The notes beneath the pieces are model-generated. The model was not told where the DNA came from and did no database searches. It was given only the letters and a program-made list of their open reading frames with translations. A stretch of 64,000 nucleotides of DNA from Streptomyces hoynatensis (GTDB lineage Bacteria; Actinomycetota; Actinomycetes; Streptomycetales; Streptomycetaceae), in NCBI RefSeq assembly GCF_003626535.1, contig NZ_RBAL01000009.1:202802-266801 (forward strand), read 5' to 3'. Shown piece after piece: positions 7,428 to 16,695 of the stretch. Each line of letters starts with the position of its first letter. Position 1 is the stretch's first letter. The translations under genes and the position numbers were made by a program.

Positions 7428-10400
7428 GTGCGGGGCTACGACGCCTACCAGGCTGACGACCACCTCTCGCAGCTCGAAGCCGAAATGGACCGGCTCAAGA
7501 AGGAGCGGGACAAGGCGGTCGACCACGCCGACGACCTCGGCTACCAGGTCGAGGTCCTGCGCGCCAAGCTGCACGAGGCGCGCCGCGCCCTCGCGCTGCG
7601 CCCCGTCTACGGCGACCCCGCCTCGCATGCCGAGCAGGTCCTGCGCACCGCCCACCACCAGGCCGACCAGATGCGCATCGACGCCGAGCGCGAGCTGCGC
7701 GAGGCCAGGGCCAGGTCCCAGCGCGCCCTGCAGGAGCAGGCCGAGCAGCGCGCCAGGATGGAGGCCGAGCTGCACGCCGAGGCCGTCGCCAGGCGCCAGC
7801 GCCTCGACGAGGAGCTCGCCCAGCGCCGGTCCACCGTCGAGTCGCACGTCAACGAGAACGTCGCCTGGGCCGAGCAGCTGCGCGCCCGCAGCGAGGCGCA
7901 GGCGGGCCGGCTGCTCCAGGAGACCAGGGCCGAGGCCGAGCGGACCGTCAACCAGGCCAGGGCCGAGGCGCTGCGGCTGACCGAAGAGGCCAGGCAGCGG
8001 ATGGCCATGGAGGCGGAGAGCGCCCGGGCCGAGGCGGAGGAGCTGCTGCGCCGCGCCCGCGCCGACTCCGAGCGCCTGCTGAACGCCGCCTCCACCCAGG
8101 CCCAGGAGGCCGGGGAGCGGGCCGAGCAGCTGCGCGCCAGCGCCACCCAGGAGGCGGAGACCGGGCGCAAGGAGGCCGCCGCCCTGGTCCGCAGGGCGGA
8201 GGAGCGGGCCGCCGAGGCGCAGGCCGCGCTGCGGACCGCCCGCGAGGAGGCGGAACGGCTGCTCGCCGAGGCGAAGGCCGAGGCGGACAAGCGGCGTTCT
8301 GCGGCCGAGTCGGAGTACGAGCAGCGCACGGCCACCGCCAAGGCGGAGATCGCCAGGATGGTCAGCGAGGCCACCCGGGACGCCGAGCAGCGCCGCACCG
8401 AGGCGCAGCAGGCCCTCGACGAGGCCAGGGCGCGGGCCGAGCAGCTGCTGGCCGAGGCCGCCGAGGAGGCCAGGACCAAGTCCGCCGAGGAGTACGCGGC
8501 CCAGCTCGCCGACGCGGCCCGCACCGCCGAGGAGGTGCTCACCAAGGCGGCCAAGGACGCCCAGGCGACCACGAAGGCCGCCACCGAGGAGGCCGAGCGG
8601 CTGCGCACGGAGGCGGAGGCCGAGGCCGACCGGCTGCGCGCCGAGGCGCACGACGTGGCCGAGCAGCTCAAGGGCGCGGCCCAGGACGACACCAAGGAGT
8701 ACCGGGCCAAGACCGTCGAGCTCCAGGAGGAGGCCAGGCGGCTGCGCGGCGAGGCCGAGCAGCTGCGGGCCGAGGCGGCGCAGGAGGCGGAGCGGCTGCG
8801 CGCGGAGGCGCGCAAGGAGGCCGTGCAGCAGATCGAGCAGGCCGCGGCGAGCGCCGAGGAGCTGCTCGGGCAGGCCAAGGCGGACGCCGAGGAGACCAGG
8901 ACGGCGGCCACCACGGAGAGCGAGCGGGTGCGCACCGAGGCGATCGAACGCGCCACGACGCTGCGCAACCAGGCCGAGCAGGCGCTGCGGAAGGCCCGCA
9001 CCGAGGCGGAGAAGCAGCGCACCGAGGCCGGCCAGTGGGCCGAGCGCACCACCCAGGAGGCCGAGGAGGCCGCGCGCCGGATGCGGGCCGAGGCCAGGGA
9101 GGCGGCCAAGGCCGAGCGGGAGGCGGCCGCGGCCGAACTCGAGCGGCTGCGCAACGAGGCCGAGGAGAAGGTGAGCGAGGCCGAGGAGGCCCTGGCCGCG
9201 GCCCGGGTGGAGGCCGAGCGGCTGCGCGCCGAGTCCGCCGCGGAGGGCGAGCGGCTGCGCGCCGAGGCCGCCGAGCGGATCAGGACGCTCACCGAGCAGG
9301 CCGAGGAGGCCGCCCAGCGGCTGCGCGACGAGGCCGCGACGGACGCGGCCAGGTCCAGGTCCGAGGGCGAGGAGGTCGCCGTCAGGCTGCGCGGCGAGGC
9401 CATCGCCGAGGGCGACCGGCTGCGCGAGGAGGCCAGGCAGGCCGCCGACCGGATGCGCGCCGACGCCGCCGCGGCGGCCGAGCGCACCGCGAGCGAGGCG
9501 GCCGAGGCCCTGTCCGCGGCCCAGGAGGAGGCGGCGCGGCTGCGGGCCGAGGGGGACCGGCTGCTCGCCGAGGCCAGGGACGCCGCCCACCGCGAGCGGG
9601 CCCAGGCGCGCGAGCAGGCGGAGGAGCTGCGGGCCGCCGCCCGCGCCAGGATGGACGACGCGGAGCGCAGGGCCGAGACCCTGGTGGCCGCGGCCGAGCA
9701 CAAGGCCCAGCAGGTGCGCGACTCGGTGGCCGGCCTCCGGGAGGCGGCCGAGGCCGAGATCGCCACCCACCGGGCCGAGGCCGAGCGGGAGGCCGCCCGG
9801 GTGCTGCGGGAGTCCGCCGAGGAGAAGGAGGCGGCCTCCGCGCTGGCCGAGCGGACCGTCAAGGAGGCCATCGCCGAGGCCGAGCGGGTGCGGGCCACGG
9901 CCGAGCAGGAGGCGGAGCGCACCCGGGCCGAGGCCGACGAGATCCAGGACCGGGCGCGGCGCGAGGCGGCCCGCAAGCGCAGCGAGGCCGCCGCCCAGGC
10001 CGACGAGCTGCTCGCCAAGGCGCAGGAGGAGTCGCTGCGGATCTCCTCGGCCGCCGAGGAGCAGGCCGACGTGATGGTGAGCGCGGCCCGCAAGGAGGCG
10101 AGCCGCCGCGTCGCCGACGCCCAGCAGGCCGGGGCCGAGCTGGTCGAGAAGGCCCGCAAGGACGCCAACAAGCTGCTGGACGAGGCACGCAGGGACGCCG
10201 CCGCCATAAGGGAACGGGCCGAGGAGCTGCGCAACCGGGTGGAGGCCGAGGTCGAGGAGCTGCACGACCGGGCGCGGCGGGAGTCCGCCGAGCAGGCCAG
10301 GGCCGCGGGCGAGCGGGTGGACAAGCTGATGAAGGCGGCCGAGGAGCAGCGTGCCGAGGCGCGCTCGGCCGCGGAGAAGCTGCTCGCCGAGGCGGGCGCG

Positions 10401-10757
10401 CAGGCGAACCGGACCCGGGTCGACGCGGTGAAGAAGGCGGAGGCCCTGCTCAAGGAGGCCGAGCAGCAGCGGGCACGCCTGCAGCGGGAGGCGCAGCGCG
10501 AGCGGGCCGAGGCGGAGCGCGAGGCCAAGCGGATGGTCGAGGAGGGCCGGCGCGAGCTGGACAAGCTCTCCCGGCGCCGTGCGGACATCAACGCGGAGAT
10601 CTCCCGGGTCCAGGACGTGCTGGAGGCCCTGGAGTCCTTCGAGGCGCCCAAGCCAGGCGGCAAGGGGCCGAAGGGCCAGGGCAAGGGCGGCGCCAACGGC
10701 ACGGTGCCCGCCGCGGCCGGGGCGCCGCGCCCCGGCGGCAAGCGCCCTGGCGGCTAG
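7428..10757 (+). CDS. scy: Scy, long coiled-coil polarity scaffold
   Basis: A predicted protein of 1109 residues that is almost wholly coiled coil (Ala/Glu/Arg-rich, repeated AEAERLRAEA-type units). Scy organises the tip-organising centre with DivIVA and FilP at hyphal tips. The N-terminal part (residues about 15-60, DHLSQLEAEMDRLKKERDKA) resembles the DivIVA/Scy N-terminal coil, and the stretch ending INAEISRVQDVLEALESFEAP is characteristic of Scy; a Gly/Pro/Lys tail follows. I chose GTG at 7428 (VRGYDAYQ) because the family begins with this RGY motif and GGGA lies about eight bases upstream; an ATG at 7380 would add 16 residues. It is shorter than the S. coelicolor protein (about 1326 residues from memory), so coil units have been lost. 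filP follows. Confidence 0.93.
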   Translation: MRGYDAYQADDHLSQLEAEMDRLKKERDKAVDHADDLGYQVEVLRAKLHEARRALALRPVYGDPASHAEQVLRTAHHQADQMRIDAERELREARARSQRALQEQAEQRARMEAELHAEAVARRQRLDEELAQRRSTVESHVNENVAWAEQLRARSEAQAGRLLQETRAEAERTVNQARAEALRLTEEARQRMAMEAESARAEAEELLRRARADSERLLNAASTQAQEAGERAEQLRASATQEAETGRKEAAALVRRAEERAAEAQAALRTAREEAERLLAEAKAEADKRRSAAESEYEQRTATAKAEIARMVSEATRDAEQRRTEAQQALDEARARAEQLLAEAAEEARTKSAEEYAAQLADAARTAEEVLTKAAKDAQATTKAATEEAERLRTEAEAEADRLRAEAHDVAEQLKGAAQDDTKEYRAKTVELQEEARRLRGEAEQLRAEAAQEAERLRAEARKEAVQQIEQAAASAEELLGQAKADAEETRTAATTESERVRTEAIERATTLRNQAEQALRKARTEAEKQRTEAGQWAERTTQEAEEAARRMRAEAREAAKAEREAAAAELERLRNEAEEKVSEAEEALAAARVEAERLRAESAAEGERLRAEAAERIRTLTEQAEEAAQRLRDEAATDAARSRSEGEEVAVRLRGEAIAEGDRLREEARQAADRMRADAAAAAERTASEAAEALSAAQEEAARLRAEGDRLLAEARDAAHRERAQAREQAEELRAAARARMDDAERRAETLVAAAEHKAQQVRDSVAGLREAAEAEIATHRAEAEREAARVLRESAEEKEAASALAERTVKEAIAEAERVRATAEQEAERTRAEADEIQDRARREAARKRSEAAAQADELLAKAQEESLRISSAAEEQADVMVSAARKEASRRVADAQQAGAELVEKARKDANKLLDEARRDAAAIRERAEELRNRVEAEVEELHDRARRESAEQARAAGERVDKLMKAAEEQRAEARSAAEKLLAEAGAQANRTRVDAVKKAEALLKEAEQQRARLQREAQRERAEAEREAKRMVEEGRRELDKLSRRRADINAEISRVQDVLEALESFEAPKPGGKGPKGQGKGGANGTVPAAAGAPRPGGKRPGG

Positions 10758-10985
10758 CCACTCTAAAGAGCGGCGGCAATGGGCGGATGGGGCGAACATT
10801 CTCCACAGAGAATCGGCATCCGCTCGAAGACACGCCGGTTCGCCCCCTAGGATGATGCCCCCAGAGGGCATGGACTCTGCCGTCTCGATGGCTTTAGGAG
10901 CTCGAACCTCGAAGCGCTGCACGCCCAAGCCCCACCCGTTACCGACACAGCCACTCAGTCACCCGTCTGAATCGACAGGAACCCC

Positions 10986-11930
10986 ATGAGCGACACTTCC
11001 TCCCCCTTCGGCTTCGAGCTCGTGCGGCGCGGCTACGACCGCGGGCAGGTGGACGACCGCATTTCGAAGCTCGTTGCCGATCGCGACAGCGCCCTGGCTC
11101 GTATCACCTCCCTGGAGAAGCGGATCGAGGAGCTGCACCTCGAGACGCAGAACGCCCAGGCCCAGATCACCGACGCCGAGCCTTCCTACGCCGGCCTCGG
11201 CGCCCGGGTCGAGAAGATCCTGCGGCTCGCCGAGGAGGAGGCGAAGGATCTGCGCGAGGAGGCCAGGCGGGCCGCGGAGCAGCACCGTGAGCTGGCCGAG
11301 GCCGCCGCCCAGCAGGTGCGCAACGACGCCGAGGGCTACGCCGCGGAGCGCAAGGCGAAGGCCGAGGAGGAGGGCTCCCGCATCGTCGAGAAGGCCCAGG
11401 GCGAGGCCGCGGCCACCCGGGCCGAGGCCGAGAAGGACGCCCAGGCCAAGCGCGAGGAGGCGGACGCCCTCTTCGAGGACACCCGCGCCAAGGCCGCGCA
11501 GGCCGCCGCCGACTTCGAGACCAACCTCGCCAAGCGGCGCGAGCAGTCCGAGCGGGACCTGGCCTCGCGCCAGGCCAAGGCCGAGAAGCGGCTGGCGGAG
11601 ATCGAGCACCGCGCCGAGCAGCTGCGTCTCGAGGCCGAGAAGCTGCGCACCGACGCCGAGCGCCGCGCCCGCCAGACGGTGGAGACCGCGCAGCGGCAGG
11701 CCGAGGACATCGTGGCCGACGCGAACGCCAAGGCCGACCGCATCCGCAGCGAGTCCGAGCGCGAGCTGGCCGCCCTGACCAACCGCCGCGACAGCATCAA
11801 CGCCCAGCTGACCAACGTCCGCGAGATGCTGGCCACGCTGACCGGCGCCCAGGTCGCCGCCGCCTCCCTGGGCGACGACGACGGCGACGACGGCCTGACG
11901 AAGGGCGTTCCCGCGCAGCAGTCCCGCTGA
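10986..11930 (+). CDS. filP: FilP, intermediate-filament-like cytoskeletal protein
   Basis: A 314-residue coiled-coil protein that forms filaments supporting rigidity and tip growth of hyphae. The N-terminus FGFELVRRGYDRGQVDDRI is the DivIVA/FilP-type motif, followed by a short first coil, a non-coil break (SYAGLGARVEKILRLAEEEA) and a long rod to about residue 290; an acidic patch precedes the end. The length fits FilP (about 310). It lies 228 bases after scy. That gap is relatively AT-richer and contains a TTCTC-CACA-GAGAA inverted repeat near 10800, so filP probably has its own promoter in addition to any readthrough. Confidence 0.94.
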   Translation: MSDTSSPFGFELVRRGYDRGQVDDRISKLVADRDSALARITSLEKRIEELHLETQNAQAQITDAEPSYAGLGARVEKILRLAEEEAKDLREEARRAAEQHRELAEAAAQQVRNDAEGYAAERKAKAEEEGSRIVEKAQGEAAATRAEAEKDAQAKREEADALFEDTRAKAAQAAADFETNLAKRREQSERDLASRQAKAEKRLAEIEHRAEQLRLEAEKLRTDAERRARQTVETAQRQAEDIVADANAKADRIRSESERELAALTNRRDSINAQLTNVREMLATLTGAQVAAASLGDDDGDDGLTKGVPAQQSR

Positions 11931-11968
11931 GCGGGGCTCCCCCCTGGGGCCCAGCGCCCCACTCCTTC

Positions 11969-12010
11969 GGCGCAGGGGCCGCCGCCTCACCGGGCGGCGG
12001 CCCCTGCGCC
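11969..12010 (+). terminator. Strong hairpin terminator after filP
   Basis: A perfect 18-base stem (starting GGCGCAGGGG) around a six-base loop lies 38 bases after the filP stop and before the ABC ATPase gene. There is no T-run. Confidence 0.7.
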
Positions 12011-12027
12011 GCCTTAGCGTCGAGGCC

Positions 12028-12960
12028 ATGATCGAGCTGGCTGGCCTCACCAAGCGGTACGGGGAGCGGACGGCCGTGGACGGCCTGACGTTCTCGGTCA
12101 GGCCGGGTCGGGTGACCGGCTTCCTCGGCCCGAACGGCGCCGGCAAGTCCACCACGATGCGGATGATCCTGGGCCTCGACCACCCGACGGGCGGCTCGGT
12201 GCGGATCGACGGCATGCCGTACGAGCGCCTGCCCGAGCCGCTGACCGCGATCGGCGCCCTGCTGGAGGCCAGGGCGGTGCACCCGGGCCGCACGGCCCAC
12301 GACCACCTGCTCTGCCTGGCGCAGAGCAACGGCATCCCGCTGCGGCGCATCGACGAGGTGCTGGAACTCGTGGGGCTGACGGCGGTGGCCCGCAAGCGTC
12401 CCAAGTCCTTCTCGCTCGGCATGGGACAGCGTCTCGGGATCGCGAGCGCGATGCTCGGCGATCCCCGCATCCTGATGTTCGACGAGCCGGTGAACGGACT
12501 TGATCCGGAGGGCATTCACTGGGTTCGCCAATTGATGAAGCAATTGGCCGCCGACGGCCGCACGGTGTTTGTTTCCAGCCATCTGATGAGCGAAATGGCT
12601 TTGACGGCCGATCATTTGGTGGTCATCGGCCGGGGCAGGCTGCTGGCCGACACCTCCATGGCGCGGTTCATCGAGGAGAACGCCCACACCTTCGTCCGGG
12701 TCTGCACCCCCGAGCCGGAGCGGATGCGGGACGTGCTCGCGGCGGCCGGGCTGCCCGTGCGGGAGGGCGAAGACTGCCTGGAGGTGCCGGGCAGTCAGGC
12801 CCCACGCATCGGCGAACTCGCCGCGGAGCACGGCCTGGTGCTGCACGAGCTGACCCTGCGGCGGGCCTCGCTCGAAGAGGCGTTCATGCGGCTGACCCGC
12901 GGCGCGGTGGAGTACCAGGCGCACGCCGCGGAACACGGCCCCCAGGCGCAGGGGGGCTGA
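12028..12960 (+). CDS. ABC transporter ATP-binding protein (pair 1)
   Basis: A 310-residue ABC ATPase. Visible motifs are Walker A GPNGAGKST near residue 37, a degenerate signature SLGMGQR, Walker B LMFDEPVNGLDPEG and the H-loop SSHLMSEM. The C-terminal 90 residues form the extra domain common in exporters of the bacitracin/lantibiotic-resistance type. It is coupled to the permease three bases downstream. TAGCGT lies seven bases before the ATG with no Shine-Dalgarno, so a leaderless start is possible. The substrate is unknown. It is clearly paralogous to the ATPase at 13838. Confidence 0.9.
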   Translation: MIELAGLTKRYGERTAVDGLTFSVRPGRVTGFLGPNGAGKSTTMRMILGLDHPTGGSVRIDGMPYERLPEPLTAIGALLEARAVHPGRTAHDHLLCLAQSNGIPLRRIDEVLELVGLTAVARKRPKSFSLGMGQRLGIASAMLGDPRILMFDEPVNGLDPEGIHWVRQLMKQLAADGRTVFVSSHLMSEMALTADHLVVIGRGRLLADTSMARFIEENAHTFVRVCTPEPERMRDVLAAAGLPVREGEDCLEVPGSQAPRIGELAAEHGLVLHELTLRRASLEEAFMRLTRGAVEYQAHAAEHGPQAQGG

Positions 12961-12963
12961 GCC

Positions 12964-13737
12964 GTGGACACCACAACCGCCGGCCGGGTGCTGCGCTCCG
13001 AGTGGACGAAGATCACCTCGGTGCGCTCCACGGTCTGGACGCTGGCCGCCGCCGTGGTGGTGACCGTGGCGCTCGGCATGCTGATCAGCCTGCTGATCAG
13101 GAACACCTTCGACGAGCTTTCCACCGCCGACCGGATCACCTTCGACCCCACCCTCACCAGCTTCGCCGGCACCTCCCTCGGCCAGCTGGCCATGATCGCG
13201 TTCGGCATCCTCGTGGTCTCGGGCGAGTACAGCACCGGCCTGATCCGCGCCTCGCTGTCCGCGGTGCCGCGGCGCGGCCTGCTGATGGCGGCCAAGCTGA
13301 CGGTCGCCACCGCGCTGGCGCTCGCGGTGGGCACCGCCACCAGCTTCCTGGCCTTCTTCGGCGGGCAGGCGATGCTCGGCGACCACCGCACCACGCTCGG
13401 CGAACCCGGCGTGCTGCGGGCGGTGTTCGGCGGCGGGCTCTACATGGGGCTGATCGCGCTGTTCGCCATGGGGGCGACCTGGATGCTGCGCAGCCCGATG
13501 CTGTCCTTCGGGGTGCTGATGCCGTTCTTCTTCCTGGTCTCCAGCATCCTGGCCAACGTCCCCGCCACCGAGAAGCTCGGCCGCTACCTGCCCGACCAGG
13601 CGGGGCAGCGCGTCATGTCCGTCGTCGAGGCCGACGACCGGCCCTACGGACCGTGGGGGGGCCTGGGCATCATGGCCCTGTGGGTGATCGCCGCGCTGCT
13701 CGGGGGCTATCTGCTGCTGAAGAAGCGGGACGCCTGA
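12964..13737 (+). CDS. ABC transporter permease (pair 1)
   Basis: A 257-residue membrane protein with about six hydrophobic helices. It opens with LRSEWTKITSVRSTVWTL, the cytoplasmic start motif shared by ABC-2-type permeases in actinomycetes. GTG start, three bases after the ATPase stop. Together they form an exporter of unknown substrate. It is paralogous to the permease at 15058, which carries the same SEWTKI-SVRSTVWTL motif. Confidence 0.9.
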   Translation: MDTTTAGRVLRSEWTKITSVRSTVWTLAAAVVVTVALGMLISLLIRNTFDELSTADRITFDPTLTSFAGTSLGQLAMIAFGILVVSGEYSTGLIRASLSAVPRRGLLMAAKLTVATALALAVGTATSFLAFFGGQAMLGDHRTTLGEPGVLRAVFGGGLYMGLIALFAMGATWMLRSPMLSFGVLMPFFFLVSSILANVPATEKLGRYLPDQAGQRVMSVVEADDRPYGPWGGLGIMALWVIAALLGGYLLLKKRDA

Positions 13738-13837
13738 GCGGATCGCCTCCGGGCCCGGGGAACCACGCGGGCGCCGATATGGTCATAGCCCCAATGGGAC
13801 GAGTATCTACGGCGCGCGGCCGCCGCGGGGTGAGGCG

Positions 13838-15061
13838 ATGATCGAGGCAGTCGGCCTGACGAAGAGCTACGGCCAGAAGACGGCCGTCCACAACCTGAGC
13901 TTCCGGGTCCAGCCGGGGAAGGTCACCGGCTTCCTCGGCCCGAACGGCGCCGGCAAGTCGACGACGATGCGGATGATCCTCGGGCTTGACGCCCCCAGCA
14001 GCGGCAGCGTCACCATCGGCGGCTACCCCTACCGGCAGCTGCCGAACGCGGCGCGCACCGTGGGTGCCCTGCTCGATGCCAACGCCAAGCACGGCGGCCG
14101 GAGCGCCCGCGCCCACCTGCTGTGCCTGGCGCAGCTCTCCGGCATCCCGGCGCGCCGGGTGGAGGAGGTGCTCGGGGTCGTCGGCCTGCAGGACGTGGCG
14201 GGGAAGCGTTCCAAGGGCTTCTCGCTCGGCATGGGGCAGCGGCTCGGCATCGCCGCGGCCCTGCTCGGCGACCCCCAGGTGCTCCTCTTCGACGAGCCGG
14301 TCAACGGGCTCGACCCGGAGGGCATCCTGTGGGTCAGGAACCTGATGCGGCGCCTGGCGGCCGAGGGCAGGACGGTCTTCGTCTCCAGCCACCTGATGAG
14401 CGAGATGGCGCAGACGGCCGACCACCTGATCGTGATCGGGCGCGGGCAGCTGATGGCCGACATGCCGGTGAAGGAGTTCATCGCGCACAACTCCACCGAC
14501 TTCGCCCGCGTCCGCACCCCGGACGGCGCGCCGGAGCAGCGCGAGGCGCTGGCCGCCGCGCTGACCGGGGCGGGCGCCCAGGTGCTGCCGGAACCGGACG
14601 GCGCGCTCCGGGTCACCGGGCTGCCGCTGCCCAGGATCAGCGATCTGGCGCACGCGGCGGACGTCAGGCTGTGGGAGCTGTCGCCGCACGAGGCCTCGCT
14701 CGAGGAGGCGTACATGCGGATGACGCAGGGCGCGGTCGACTTCCGCTCGACGGCCGACCAGCGCCTCGGGCTGACCGCCCCGGCGGCCCCGCAGCCCGGC
14801 CCCGGCGGCGCCTTCCCGCCGCAGGCGGGGTACGCGCCTCCCGCCGCCGCCCAGCCGCCGCACCCGGCCCAGCCCCTCCCGGCCCAGCCGGTGCCGGCCG
14901 CGGCCCCCGCCGCCGCCCCCGCTCCGCCGGCCGCCCCGCCCGGCGGGCATCCGGCGCCCGCGGCGGCGCCCGCCCCCGAGCACGCGACCACCAGGCTCGC
15001 GGCGCTGCCGGGACCCGCCGCGCCCGGCCAGGACACCTCCAGCCCCGAGGACGACCGATGA
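13838..15061 (+). CDS. ABC transporter ATP-binding protein with Pro/Ala-rich C-terminal tail (pair 2)
   Basis: A 407-residue ABC ATPase with Walker A GPNGAGKST, signature SLGMGQR, Walker B LFDEPVNGLDPEG and SSHLMSEMAQTADH, closely similar to the pair-1 ATPase over the first 305 residues. The last 100 residues are a Pro/Ala-rich, probably disordered tail that pair 1 lacks. The stop overlaps the start of the next gene (ATGA), so translation is coupled. About 100 bases separate it from pair 1, enough for a separate promoter. Confidence 0.9.
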   Translation: MIEAVGLTKSYGQKTAVHNLSFRVQPGKVTGFLGPNGAGKSTTMRMILGLDAPSSGSVTIGGYPYRQLPNAARTVGALLDANAKHGGRSARAHLLCLAQLSGIPARRVEEVLGVVGLQDVAGKRSKGFSLGMGQRLGIAAALLGDPQVLLFDEPVNGLDPEGILWVRNLMRRLAAEGRTVFVSSHLMSEMAQTADHLIVIGRGQLMADMPVKEFIAHNSTDFARVRTPDGAPEQREALAAALTGAGAQVLPEPDGALRVTGLPLPRISDLAHAADVRLWELSPHEASLEEAYMRMTQGAVDFRSTADQRLGLTAPAAPQPGPGGAFPPQAGYAPPAAAQPPHPAQPLPAQPVPAAAPAAAPAPPAAPPGGHPAPAAAPAPEHATTRLAALPGPAAPGQDTSSPEDDR

Positions 15062-16131
15062 GCACTCCGCCCCCGATGCCCCCGCAGCCCTCGGCGCCCG
15101 CGCCCGCCTTCCCCCCGGCCGCCGCGCCCGCGGCGATGCCGCCGGCGCCCCAGGCCGCCGCGCCCCCGCCCGCCGCGTACCAGCCGGCGCCCGGGGCGTT
15201 CGGACAGGTGCCGGGACAGGTGCCGGGGCAGCCTCCCGGCCAATTCCCGGGCGGGCAGCCGCCGATGGGGACGCCCGGGCCCGGCTACGCCTCCCCGATC
15301 CCGGTACGGGCGACGACCCTGGGCGACGCCATCCGCTCCGAGTGGACGAAGATCCGCTCGGTCAGGTCGACGGTGTGGACGCTCGTGATCATGTTCGCGC
15401 TCACCGTCGGCGTCGGCCTGCTGTTCGCGCTCGCCCTCAGCAGCGAGGACTACGTGGGCATGCCGCTGCTGGCCGGCGGCTTCTTCGGGCTGATGCTCGG
15501 GCAGCTGTGCATCATCACCCTCGGGGTGCTGGTGATCACCTCCGAGTACGGCACCGGCATGATGCGCACCACCCTGACCGCCTGCCCCCACCGCGGCCGG
15601 GTCCTGCTGGCCAAGGCGCTGGTGTTCTTCCTGCTCGCGTTCAGCATGACCCTGGTCGCCTGCCTGCTGACGAGCCTGATCCACTCCGCCCTGCTCGGCG
15701 ACCAGGTCCTGCCGGGCTATGCCGAGGACGACCCGTTCATGGAGGGCTCGGTCGAGAACGGGCAGCTGGTGGCGACCACCGGGCACTGGATGGGCGCCAC
15801 GGTGGGCGCCGCGCTCTACGTCTCGCTGCTCGGCCTGCTCGGCCTGGCCGTCGGCGGCCTGCTGCGGCACTCGGCGGGCGCCATCACGACGATGGTCGGC
15901 GTGGTGCTGCTGCCGCTGCTCATCGCGCTCTTCATGGTGGGCGACAGCCTGGAGAGCACCCGCGAGAAGCTGATCCAGTTCTCGCCGCTGAACGGGCTGG
16001 CCTCGCTGTACCACATCCCGATGGACGACAGCGACAACGCCACCGGCTGGCCCCTGCTCTGGCTGCTCGCCGGGGTCACCCTGGCCGCCCTGCTGGGGGC
16101 CTACGCCCGGCTGAACGCCACCGACGCCTGA
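15058..16131 (+). CDS. ABC transporter permease with Pro/Ala-rich N-terminal extension (pair 2)
   Basis: A 357-residue protein. The first 80 residues are Pro/Ala/Gly-rich (PGQVPGQ-type repeats) and cytoplasmic, followed by the permease start motif SEWTKIRSVRSTVWTL and about six membrane helices. The start is the ATG overlapping the upstream stop. Both members of this pair carry disordered Pro/Ala tails facing each other at the gene junction, unlike pair 1, so the fused low-complexity tract spans about 14770-15300. Substrate unknown. Confidence 0.9.
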   Translation: MSTPPPMPPQPSAPAPAFPPAAAPAAMPPAPQAAAPPPAAYQPAPGAFGQVPGQVPGQPPGQFPGGQPPMGTPGPGYASPIPVRATTLGDAIRSEWTKIRSVRSTVWTLVIMFALTVGVGLLFALALSSEDYVGMPLLAGGFFGLMLGQLCIITLGVLVITSEYGTGMMRTTLTACPHRGRVLLAKALVFFLLAFSMTLVACLLTSLIHSALLGDQVLPGYAEDDPFMEGSVENGQLVATTGHWMGATVGAALYVSLLGLLGLAVGGLLRHSAGAITTMVGVVLLPLLIALFMVGDSLESTREKLIQFSPLNGLASLYHIPMDDSDNATGWPLLWLLAGVTLAALLGAYARLNATDA

Positions 16132-16135
16132 GGCC

Positions 16136-16169
16136 GGGCGGGCGTTGGCGGGCCCGTCAACGCCCGCCC
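16136..16169. terminator. Bidirectional hairpin terminator between convergent genes
   Basis: An 11-base perfect stem (GGGCGGGCGTT with AACGCCCGCCC) lies four bases after the permease stop and about 60 bases from the end of the convergent minus-strand gene. It can serve both. Confidence 0.65.
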
Positions 16170-16227
16170 GCCCCCGGCCCGTTCGGCGCCAGGGCACCCG
16201 CCGGCGCCGGGGGCGGCGCGGCCGTGG

Positions 16228-16551
16228 TCAGTACCTGGGGGCGCTGCGGGAGCGCAGCGGGCGGGCGGCGCGGCGGTCCCTGGCCGCCCAGCAGGCGGCG
16301 TGCCAGTGCCTGCGGTCCTCGACGGCGCCCAGCCGCGGCCAGGCGACGACGTGCGGCACGCCGGGCGGGATCTCCTGGTCGCAGCCGGGGCAGCGGTAGT
16401 GCTTGGCCGCGGCGGACCCGCCGATGCGGCGGACCACCCACTCCTCGCCCCGCCAGGTCTCGGTGTTCTCGATGCCGGGGTCGCGGGGTCCTTCGTGACC
16501 GACGGGGCTCGGCTGCCGACGGCCGCGCGGCCGGTTACGACGCGGGGACAT
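16228..16551 (-). CDS. Conserved small zinc-finger-like protein (often labelled ATP/GTP-binding in Streptomyces)
   Basis: A 107-residue basic protein. The core is conserved-looking: RRIGGSAAAKHYRCPGC, then HVVAWP and a HWHAACW motif near residue 85, giving Cys-x2-Cys plus His/Cys ligands that could hold one zinc ion. The N-terminal 25 residues are Arg/Pro-rich. Start ATG at 16551 (MSPRRNRPRG). Function is unknown; the historical ATP/GTP-binding label has no visible P-loop to support it. It is divergent from the luciferase-like gene at 16696. Confidence 0.75.
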   Translation of the reverse strand: MSPRRNRPRGRRQPSPVGHEGPRDPGIENTETWRGEEWVVRRIGGSAAAKHYRCPGCDQEIPPGVPHVVAWPRLGAVEDRRHWHAACWAARDRRAARPLRSRSAPRY

Positions 16552-16695
16552 GGGGTCGAGTCTACGCATCCGGCGAAACCCACCCGTCAAGTGATCATCG
16601 GAAAAAATTGCCGCTGGCCCGTGCCCTTGGCACGTGTCGCCCGTTGATCCCTGGGAAAAGGGGCACCAGCCGCGGGCGGGAAGGGGCAACGGGCG

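Noticed and set aside
7389..10928. 1179-codon open frame antisense to scy
   Set aside because: It mirrors the codon bias of scy; composition is Leu/Gly/Arg-rich without any domain. High GC produces such frames opposite every strong gene.
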